From an uncultured Clostridia bacterium (lineage in GTDB: Bacteria > Bacillota > Clostridia > TANB77 > CAG-508), in assembly GCA_947385375.1 (NCBI GenBank), contig CANDKR010000011.1, forward strand, positions 1 to 54,862: a stretch of 54,862 bases of DNA. The letters run 5' to 3'. Below are positions 1 through 6,492 of this stretch, one piece after another; the first letter of the stretch is position 1; each line of letters opens with the position of its first letter. The notes under the pieces were generated by a model. That model did no database searches and was not told where the DNA came from. It saw nothing but the letters and a program-made list of their open reading frames with translations. Made by a program: the position numbers and the translations under genes.

Positions 1-40
1 TAGAAAATTTTAATTTTAGTCTTATTTCAAAACATTATAT

Positions 41-352
41 TTATAATTTAAAAAGATAATTACTTTTTCCATAATATATATGTGCAATGTATATAGTTTT
101 ATTATTTTCGGAAATAGTATATAAAATGAGGTAATTTTTAATTATTATACATCTATATTCAAGATTTAAATTTTTATCTTTTTTGATAACTTTATACAAT
201 TTAGGCATATATTTTAAATTATGTAATGTTTTTTCTATTTTATAAATTAAATTTCTTGCTGCAATTGGAGAATATAATGTGTTTATGTGATAATTTATAA
301 TATAATCAATTTCTTTTTTAAAATCATCAGTAATAATTATTTTATAGTTTAT
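41..352 (-). CDS. ParE/RelE-type toxin, apparent ATA start
   Basis: The minus strand carries an open frame of about 103 codons ending at a TAA at 43-41. It looks like a ParE/RelE-fold toxin: an N-terminal strand (NYKIIITDD), two helices with the signature SPIAARNLIYKIE, a 'LKYMPKLYK' turn, then EYRCIIIKNYLILYTI and a C-terminal 'IAHIYYGKSNY' strand. Family members are mRNA interferases or gyrase poisons. The frame has no ATG near its beginning: the family-like N terminus begins at an ATA codon (352-350) where MNYKIII would be expected, preceded by an AAGGA. It overlaps the end of the antitoxin gene by about 11 bases, a normal arrangement for such pairs. The ATA start could keep toxin synthesis low, or the gene may be a start-codon mutant. 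Homology is judged by eye. Confidence 0.7.
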   Translation of the reverse strand: MNYKIIITDDFKKEIDYIINYHINTLYSPIAARNLIYKIEKTLHNLKYMPKLYKVIKKDKNLNLEYRCIIIKNYLILYTISENNKTIYIAHIYYGKSNYLFKL

Positions 353-524
353 ATTTCCTTTTTAAATCGGTAAATACAATATCCATATCAGAATATTGAC
401 CATTTTTAATTTGTTTTTCTGTGTTTTGTAATCCTTGTATAATCATTTCTTTAAATTTTTTGAAGCCTTCGTCATTTTTAATATCCTCAGTTATTATTTG
501 AGTTTCTGCTGTGTTTTCTTGCAT
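342..524 (-). CDS. Type II antitoxin, partner of the ParE/RelE-type toxin
   Basis: A 60-residue acidic protein precedes and overlaps the toxin frame. It starts with ATG at 524 behind a good ribosome binding site (AAAGGAG). The C-terminal half, with NGQYSDMDIVFTDLKRKY, resembles the toxin-wrapping segment of small antitoxins of ParE/RelE pairs, which often end in 'G..y..eevf..lk.ky'. It should neutralise the toxin by direct binding and may repress its own promoter. No clear DNA-binding domain is recognisable, so the exact antitoxin family is open. Confidence 0.7.
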   Translation of the reverse strand: MQENTAETQIITEDIKNDEGFKKFKEMIIQGLQNTEKQIKNGQYSDMDIVFTDLKRKYKL

Positions 525-562
525 ATTACCACTCCTTTCTTCAATTACAAAATTAGTATATC

Positions 563-576
563 ACAAAACATTTTGT
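563..576. promoter_or_regulatory. Possible operator palindrome of the TA pair
   Basis: The sequence ACAAAACATTTTGT has 6-bp inverted arms and lies about 40 bases upstream of the antitoxin start, directly upstream of a minus-strand TATACT that could be its -10 element. A position over the promoter fits autoregulation, but this is inferred from placement only. Confidence 0.35.
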
Positions 577-678
577 TTTACTATGCTTTATAAAAATTTG
601 TTTGAAAATTTTTAGCTAGAGTTGCTAAATAGATTTTTAGAAATTTTGAAATAAGACTCAAAATTGATATATTTTTAT

Positions 679-757
679 CACGATTTTATCTAGTTGTCAA
701 CAAAAATGGGAAAAATGTGGATTTTGCGTTGACACTTTTATAAAATCGTGTTAATAT
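679..757 (+). promoter_or_regulatory. SigA promoter with 11-bp inverted repeat, upstream of the dinD-like/fic cassette
   Basis: TTGACA at 729-734 and TAATAT at 752-757 are separated by 17 bases, a strong vegetative promoter. An 11-bp perfect inverted repeat (CACGATTTTAT at 679-689 and its complement at 740-750) places one arm inside the -35/-10 spacer. This looks like an operator for a dimeric repressor or a DNA loop. The regulator is unknown. Confidence 0.65.
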
Positions 758-910
758 GTAGCACATAAGCAAGAAATTGCATTCAATTTTGCTGTAATTC
801 CTAAAAAGCAAAATTTCAATTTATTCAAGATAAAGCCAATTCTAAAAGGCTATCTTAAAAAATTTCAAGTTATATAAAAATTTAAAGTTCATTTTATTTA
901 TAAAATTTTT
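752..910 (+). repeat. Direct repeat copy 1 (~158 bp)
   Basis: This stretch is nearly identical to 2591-2748, differing by a few substitutions and single-base indels. It contains a hairpin (AAGATA-AGCC paired with GGCTATCTT) and a second pairing between GCAAAATT-type arms. It starts exactly at the -10 element of the upstream promoter and forms most of the leader of the dinD-like/fic transcript. The pair brackets the cassette. Confidence 0.9.
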
Positions 911-952
911 TTGCGATTTTTTGCTTAAATAATTTTATAAGGAGGTAATAAT

Positions 953-1381
953 ACGAGCAATTTACAAACAGAAGGATATGAAAACTTCGAGAAAATAAAG
1001 AAGTTTAGAGAGAACGGGACAGAGTATTGGAGTGCTAGAGATTTAAGCATAGTATTGCAATACAAAAAATGGGAGAATTTTGTTAAAGTTATTGATAGGG
1101 CAATGGTATCTTGTCAAAATACTGGTGTAGAAATAGATGACCATTTTCCTGATGTCGGGAAAATGGTCGAAATAGGCAGTAATACAGGAAGAAAAGTCCA
1201 AGATTATGAATTATCACGCTATGCCTGTTATTTAATAGCACAAAATGGAGACCCAAGAAAAAAGGTTATAGCTCTTGCACAGACATATTTTGCAATTCAG
1301 ACAAGAAAACAAGAAATTAGCGAGCTAATTAGTAAAATTAAAAGTGATGGAAGGTGGGTAAATGAAATTAGAAGAATATAA
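953..1381 (+). CDS. DinD/BRO-N-type domain protein, apparent ACG start
   Basis: The frame encodes about 142 residues resembling the N-terminal part of DinD (DNA-damage-inducible protein D) and BRO-N domains: EYWSARDLSIVLQYKKW, then DHFPDVGKMVEIGS, then the very conserved LSRYACYLIAQNGDPRKKV and AQTYFAIQTRKQE. DinD proteins are usually about twice as long, so only the N-terminal domain is present. A perfect GGAGG (941-945) lies seven bases before an ACG codon exactly where ATG is expected (MSNLQTEGYENFEKI-like start); no ATG exists in this frame nearby. A downstream TTG at 1055 would remove conserved residues. The stop overlaps the start of fic by 20 bases, so the two genes are translationally coupled. 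The protein may be the antitoxin or regulator of the Fic protein; that is inference. Confidence 0.75.
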   Translation, partial: TSNLQTEGYENFEKIKKFRENGTEYWSARDLSIVLQYKKWENFVKVIDRAMVSCQNTGVEIDDHFPDVGKMVEIGSNTGRKVQDYELSRYACYLIAQNGDPRKKVIALAQTYFAIQTRKQEISELISKIKSDGRWVNEIRRI

Positions 1382-2498
1382 AGCAGGAAAATATATAAAA
1401 ATAAATGATTATAATGCATTTATTCCAAGTAAAATTAATTGCAATTGGGGGTGGGACGACACAAAGTTAGACAAGTTGTTAGCAGATGCAAATAGACAAA
1501 TTGGAGAATTAAATGCTTATTCATTGTTAATACCAAATGTAGATTTATATATAAAAATGCATATAAAAATCGAGGCTAATAAATCAAGTAGAATTGAAGG
1601 CACAAGAACAACAGTAGAAGAGGATTTGCTAGATATTAGTGATATTAATCCAGAAAAACGAGATGATTGGGAAGAAGTTCAAAATTATGTGAAAGCTACA
1701 AATTATGGTGTAGAGAAAATAAAAGAAGGTTTTCCGGTATGTACTAGATTAATAAGAGAAATTCATAAAATATTAATGCAGGGAGTTCGTGGGGAACATA
1801 AAATGCCAGGAGAGTTTAGAATATCGCAAAATTGGATTGGAGGAAATATGCCGAGTAATGCAATATATGTTCCACCTCCACATATGGAAATTTCGGAGTG
1901 CTTAACAGATTTTGAAAAATTTATAAACAATGATAAAATAGATACTCCGGACTTAATAAAAATTGCAATTTTGCATTATCAATTTGAATCTATTCATCCT
2001 TTTTTAGATGGAAATGGAAGAATTGGAAGATTGCTTATTCCTTTATACATTCAAAGCAAAGGAATGCTTGATAAATCTTGTTTATATATTTCAGATTATA
2101 TTGAAAGAAACAAAAGTGTATATTATGATATGCTAACAAGAGTAAGGACTCATAATGATATGATAAGTTGGATTAAATTTTTTTTGAAAGCTGTTATAGA
2201 GACGTCCAAAATTGCTAAAGACAAATTTAGGAGTGTAGTTGAACTAACAATGCAAATGGATAGAATGTTAATGGATTTACCTGTAATGCCTGATAATGCG
2301 AGAAAAGTGTTAGATGTATTATATAATGAACCGATTGTTTCAAGAAAAAGAATAATAGAAAGTACAGGAATGAAATTTACAACTTTGGTAGGTGTTATAA
2401 ATGCTTTGCGAGAGAAAAATATTTTAATAGAAACTACTGGATATAGTAGGAATCAAGTTTTTGCATTTCAAAGATATATAGATTTGTTTTTAAAATGA
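1362..2498 (+). CDS. Fic family protein (AMPylase-type toxin/regulator)
   Basis: The 378-residue protein has a Fic/DOC N-terminal domain, the catalytic loop HPFLDGNGRIGR at about residues 202-213, and an inhibitory helix motif SSRIEG at about 75-80 matching [S/T]xxxE[G/N]. The motif lies N-terminal to the catalytic loop, as in class II Fic proteins, so the enzyme probably self-inhibits. A winged-helix-like segment (residues ~310-370) follows, common in Fic proteins that act on DNA-linked targets. Fic enzymes usually transfer AMP to hydroxyl side chains of targets. It is coupled to the upstream DinD-like gene and sits between two direct repeats. It has no in-frame CGG. Target unknown. Confidence 0.9.
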   Translation: MKLEEYKAGKYIKINDYNAFIPSKINCNWGWDDTKLDKLLADANRQIGELNAYSLLIPNVDLYIKMHIKIEANKSSRIEGTRTTVEEDLLDISDINPEKRDDWEEVQNYVKATNYGVEKIKEGFPVCTRLIREIHKILMQGVRGEHKMPGEFRISQNWIGGNMPSNAIYVPPPHMEISECLTDFEKFINNDKIDTPDLIKIAILHYQFESIHPFLDGNGRIGRLLIPLYIQSKGMLDKSCLYISDYIERNKSVYYDMLTRVRTHNDMISWIKFFLKAVIETSKIAKDKFRSVVELTMQMDRMLMDLPVMPDNARKVLDVLYNEPIVSRKRIIESTGMKFTTLVGVINALREKNILIETTGYSRNQVFAFQRYIDLFLK

Positions 2499-2506
2499 AA
2501 AATAAA

Positions 2507-2580
2507 TTTATATTACGAAAAAAATGAAAAAATTATAATATGCTTTTTTATATTACGAAAAAAATGAAAAAATCGTAATA
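2507..2580. repeat. Two 27-bp repeats at 40-bp spacing with a terminal hairpin
   Basis: TTATATTACGAAAAAAATGA and a few more A residues occur at 2507-2533 and again at 2547-2573. The second copy continues into CGTAATAT, giving an 8-bp stem (ATATTACG/CGTAATAT) around an A-rich loop just after fic. It may act as a weak terminator or a protein-binding site. No long T-run follows. Confidence 0.6.
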
Positions 2581-2590
2581 TAGTTTGTAG

Positions 2591-2748
2591 TAATATGTAA
2601 CACATAAGCAAGAAATTGCATTCAATTTTGCTGTAATTCTTAAAAGCAAAATTTCAATTTATTCAAGATAAAGCCAGTTCTAAAAGGCTATCTTAAAAAA
2701 ATTCAAGTTATATAAAAATTTAAAGTTCATTTTATTTATAAAGTTTTT
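2591..2748 (+). repeat. Direct repeat copy 2 (~158 bp)
   Basis: This copy matches 752-910 almost base for base, including both hairpins, but lacks the -35 box of copy 1. It ends immediately before the promoter of the valS T-box leader. Confidence 0.9.
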
Positions 2749-2749
2749 C

Positions 2750-2778
2750 TTGATTTTACATAAAAAGTATGATAGTAT
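2750..2778 (+). promoter_or_regulatory. Promoter of the valS T-box transcript
   Basis: TTGATT (2750-2755) and TAGTAT (2773-2778) are 17 bases apart, placing the transcript start near 2785, just ahead of the T-box stem I. Confidence 0.6.
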
Positions 2779-2784
2779 ATTAAA

Positions 2785-3030
2785 TATATGAAAAACGGAG
2801 AAGAAGAGGAGTAAGTTTATACTGCTAGACAAGAGAAAGGAGCATTTGCTGAGAGCTTCTTATAGATAAGGTAAACTGAATGTAGCTTTGGAGTTGATAT
2901 ATTGAAATTTAAGTAGATATATTCGTGTAAGATGCGTTAATTCTGTTAGAGATATTTATTAGTGATAGTAAATAAGTAAGGTGGTACCGTGAAACACAAG
3001 CTTTGCCCTTATAGGTGGCAGAGCTTTTTT
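2785..3030 (+). promoter_or_regulatory. T-box leader, valine specific
   Basis: The leader shows the T-box consensus AAGGTGGTACCG at 2978-2989, which binds the free NCCA end of uncharged tRNA, followed by a terminator (AAGCTTTGCC / GGCAGAGCTTTTTTT, 2998-3030). In stem I the bulge sequence GAATGTAGC places a GTA valine codon at 2882-2884 as the likely specifier. Uncharged tRNA-Val should favour the antiterminator and allow transcription of valS, in agreement with the gene downstream. Confidence 0.93.
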
Positions 3031-3056
3031 TGTATAAAAAATAAGGAGGATATATT

Positions 3057-5735
3057 ATGGGAGAACACAAATTAAATGATAAGTTTAATCCAAAAGATTT
3101 TGAGGATAAACTTTATAAAGAATGGGAAGAAAAAGGATATTTTAAGCCATCAGAAGATAAATCAAAGGAAACTTTTTGCGTTATGATGCCACCTCCAAAT
3201 GTCACAGGTAAACTACATATGGGTCACGCATTAGATGACACACTTCAAGATATTTTAATTAGATATAAAAGAATGAAAGGCTTTAGAACTCTTTGGGTTC
3301 CTGGTACAGACCATTCTTCAATATCTACTGAAATGAAGGTAGTTCAAAAGCTAGCTGAAGAAGGTAAAACAAAATATGACTTAGGTAGAGAGAAGTTTAT
3401 AGAAGAGGCTTGGGATTGGACTAAATTATATGGTGGTACTATCGAAAATCAACAACGTAAACTTGGTTGCTCTTGTGATTGGGATAGAAAGAGATTTACT
3501 TTAGACGAAGGTTTGTCTGAAGCAGTTCTTGAGCAATTTGTTAATCTATATAATAAAAAACTTATATACAAAGGTAAGAAAATGGTTAACTGGTGCACAA
3601 GTTGCAATACTTCAATTTCTGATGCAGAAGTTGAATATCACGAAGAACCATCTCATTTATGGCATATTAGATATAAGATTTCTGGTACTGAGGATAAGTA
3701 TATAATTGTTGCAACTACAAGACCTGAAACAATGCTTGGAGATACAGCTGTTGCAGTTCACCCAGAGGATGAAAGATATAAAGATATTGTTGGAAAAACT
3801 TGTATTTTACCAATTATGAACAAAGAAATTCCTATCATAGCAGATGACTTTGTTGAAAAAGAATTTGGTACTGGTTGTGTTAAAATTACTCCTGCTCATG
3901 ATATGAACGACTATAATGCAGGCTTAAGACATAACTTAGACGTTATCGAAGTATTTGACGAGAATTTCAAAATGGGTGATTTAGTTCCAGAATATAAAGG
4001 AATGGAATTAAAAGAAGCAAGAGCAAAAATAGTTGAGAAACTAAAAGAACTTGGAGCATTAGTAAAAGAAGAAGAATACACACATAATGTTGCAAAATGT
4101 GAGAGATGTAAAAATACAATAGAACCAAAGATTTCAGAGCAATGGTTTGTTAAAATGAAACCTTTAGCTGAGCCAGCTATTCAAGCTGTAAGAAATGGTG
4201 ATGTTAAGTTTGTTCCAAAAAGATATGAGAAAACATATTTCAATTGGTTAGAGAACATACAAGATTGGTGTATTTCAAGACAATTATGGTGGGGACATAG
4301 AATTCCTGCATATTATTGTGAAGAATGCGGACATATAAATGTTTCAAAAACAGTGCCAGAAAAATGTGAGAAATGTGGATGTACACATCTAAAACAAGAT
4401 GAAGATACTCTTGATACTTGGTTTAGTTCAGCGTTATGGCCATTTTCAACTCTTGGATGGCCACATCAAACTGATGACTTAAAAGATTTTTACCCAACAA
4501 ACGTACTAGTTACAGGTTATGATATTATTTTCTTTTGGGTAGCAAGAATGGTATTTTCAGGTTTAGAACTTATGAACGAAAAACCATTTAGCGATATCTT
4601 AATTCATGGAATTGTTAGAGATAGTCAAGGTAGAAAAATGAGCAAAACTCTTGGTAATGGTATCGACCCAATAGAGATAATTGAGAAATACGGTACTGAT
4701 AGCCTAAGATTTTCGCTTGTTAGTGGAACAACTGCTGGAAACGACATTAGATATATGCCAGAAAAACTTGACCAAGCTTCAAATTTTGCAAATAAGATTT
4801 GGAATGCAGCTAAATTTGTTATTGGAAACTTAGCAAGCAAAGAAGAAATTATGGCATTTGATAAATCAGCAAAAGACGAAAATGGCATTTATAGAGCAGA
4901 TGCTTTAAGAATTGAAGACAGATGGATTTTAAATAAATTAGACAAACTAATCGAAACAGTTACAAAAAATATAGAAGATTATGATTTAGGAATTGCACTT
5001 GATAATATTTATGGCTTTATTTGGAACGAATTTTGTGATTGGTATATTGAAATGGTTAAACCTAGACTTTATAGTGATAATCATGATGAGAAGGTTCAAG
5101 TTAGCTTTGTTTTAAATTATGTTTTTGGTGATAGCTTGAAATTATTACACCCATTTATGCCATTTGTAACTTCAGAAATCTACTCTTGTTTAGTAAATTA
5201 CACTGACGAAGACTTGATGATGTCACATTTCCCACGTGTTAGAAAAAGAGTAGAATATAATGAAGCAGATAATGTAGTTGAGAAACTAAAACAAATGATA
5301 GTTGAAATTAGAAATGTTAGAGCTAATATGAACATACACCCATCTAAAAAAGCTAAACTTATATTTGTTACAACAAAATACGAAAAAGATATAAACGAAG
5401 CAAAAGAGTTTATGTTAAAACTAGGTTTTGGAAGTGAGCTTAAAGTTCAAAGTGATAAGTCTGGAATTGCACAAGACGCAATTAGTATTATTCAAGACGG
5501 AATTGAACTATATATGCCACTTGAAGATTTAGTAGACATAAAAGAAGAAATTGCAAGACTTGAAGGTGAGAAGAAAAAACTTGAAGCAGAAGTTCAAAGA
5601 GGAGAGAAAATGCTTTCAAATGAAGGATTTGTAAGTAAAGCACCTGAAAAGAAAATCAATGAGGAAAAAGAAAAACTAGCAAATTATAAGAGTATGCTAG
5701 AAGCAGTTACTCAAAGACTAGAAAGTTTAAAATAA
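3057..5735 (+). CDS. valS: Valine--tRNA ligase
   Basis: This class I synthetase attaches valine to tRNA-Val in the cytoplasm. The 892-residue protein is of normal length. The HIGH-type motif appears in PPPNVTGKLHMGHAL near residues 45-60 and the KMSKS motif in GRKMSKTLGN near 525-535. An editing domain with TTRPETMLGDTAVAVHP lies at about 220-240, two Cys-rich zinc-like knuckles occur (WCTSC.. and CEECG..CEKCGC), and the C-terminal 65 residues form a coiled-coil arm that contacts tRNA. The start follows an AAGGAGG at the usual distance. It is controlled by the valine T-box upstream. It contains no in-frame CGG although NNC-GGN glycine junctions are present. Confidence 0.98.
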   Translation: MGEHKLNDKFNPKDFEDKLYKEWEEKGYFKPSEDKSKETFCVMMPPPNVTGKLHMGHALDDTLQDILIRYKRMKGFRTLWVPGTDHSSISTEMKVVQKLAEEGKTKYDLGREKFIEEAWDWTKLYGGTIENQQRKLGCSCDWDRKRFTLDEGLSEAVLEQFVNLYNKKLIYKGKKMVNWCTSCNTSISDAEVEYHEEPSHLWHIRYKISGTEDKYIIVATTRPETMLGDTAVAVHPEDERYKDIVGKTCILPIMNKEIPIIADDFVEKEFGTGCVKITPAHDMNDYNAGLRHNLDVIEVFDENFKMGDLVPEYKGMELKEARAKIVEKLKELGALVKEEEYTHNVAKCERCKNTIEPKISEQWFVKMKPLAEPAIQAVRNGDVKFVPKRYEKTYFNWLENIQDWCISRQLWWGHRIPAYYCEECGHINVSKTVPEKCEKCGCTHLKQDEDTLDTWFSSALWPFSTLGWPHQTDDLKDFYPTNVLVTGYDIIFFWVARMVFSGLELMNEKPFSDILIHGIVRDSQGRKMSKTLGNGIDPIEIIEKYGTDSLRFSLVSGTTAGNDIRYMPEKLDQASNFANKIWNAAKFVIGNLASKEEIMAFDKSAKDENGIYRADALRIEDRWILNKLDKLIETVTKNIEDYDLGIALDNIYGFIWNEFCDWYIEMVKPRLYSDNHDEKVQVSFVLNYVFGDSLKLLHPFMPFVTSEIYSCLVNYTDEDLMMSHFPRVRKRVEYNEADNVVEKLKQMIVEIRNVRANMNIHPSKKAKLIFVTTKYEKDINEAKEFMLKLGFGSELKVQSDKSGIAQDAISIIQDGIELYMPLEDLVDIKEEIARLEGEKKKLEAEVQRGEKMLSNEGFVSKAPEKKINEEKEKLANYKSMLEAVTQRLESLK

Positions 5736-5769
5736 GAAATTAATAACTTAGGGGCAGAAAGGAGATTTT

Positions 5770-6481
5770 ATGTTTCTTTATAATGTCCCTAAGTTTTTAT
5801 TTCGAAAGCAACAAAGCTCTAGAGTGGTTCTCCCACAAGCTTTGCTTGCAAAGTGGGTGAGTATCTTGTTTCCACCAAAGTGCATTTTTTGTGGAAAATA
5901 TGGTGAAAATATTTGCGACATTTGTATTAAAAGATTAGAGAAATTGAAGAAAACAACAATTGTAAAATTCAAAAATAAAAATTTAGATTTACTAATATAT
6001 TTCTTTAAATATGAAAAACTAATAAGAAAGCTAGTACTTGGATATAAATTTTTTAATAGACCGTATGTGGGAGAAGCATTTGTAAAAATAATTGTAAAAA
6101 ATGAAAAAATATGTGGAAAATTGAAATTTTATGATATAATAACGTCAGTACCTATGTACAAAACTAAAAAAATGAATAGAGGATATAATCAAACAGAGCT
6201 ATTCTCTAGGAGCTTAGCTGAAAAGCTAGGCTTGAAATATAGACCAAATGCACTTAAAAAATCTATAGAAAACAAAAGACAAAGTGCGCTTACATTTAAG
6301 CAAAGACAGGAAAATGTTAGAAATGTTTTTATGGTACTAGAAAAGGATGTTGTAAAAGACCAAAAAGTGATTTTGGTAGATGATATTTATACAAGTCGGT
6401 GCGACTTTAGAAGAATGCGCAAAAGCTTTAAAAGAGGCTGGCGCAAGAGTTGTAATTGGCTTAGTTATTGCAAAAGATTAG
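5770..6481 (+). CDS. comFC: ComF-family phosphoribosyltransferase, +1 shift at CGG
   Basis: ComFC/GntX proteins are PRTase-fold proteins required for DNA uptake in competent bacteria. An N-terminal Cys pair (CIFCGK...CDIC) is a zinc-knuckle, followed by 'VPMYKTKKMNRGYNQTELF' and the PRPP loop VILVDDIYTS-GATLEECAKALKEAGA. The original frame reads CGG at 6397-6399 in the middle of that loop; skipping the C gives the conserved Gly and the family's normal ending, with a stop at 6479-6481. Without the shift the frame happens to run on into the next gene and gives a false 1035-codon fusion. The start has AAAGGAG upstream. It lies 35 bases after valS. Confidence 0.88.
6397..6399 (+). other. CGG +1 frameshift site 1 (comFC)
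   Basis: Zero frame ACA AGT CGG TGC; skipping C gives AGT GGT GCG ACT (S-G-A-T), the PRPP-loop glycine. Confidence 0.85.
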
Positions 6482-6492
6482 GAGATTTTTTA

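Noticed and set aside
1055..1381. TTG at 1055 as the start of the DinD-like gene
   Set aside because: It would remove conserved N-terminal residues; GGAGG at 941-945 points to the ACG at 953.
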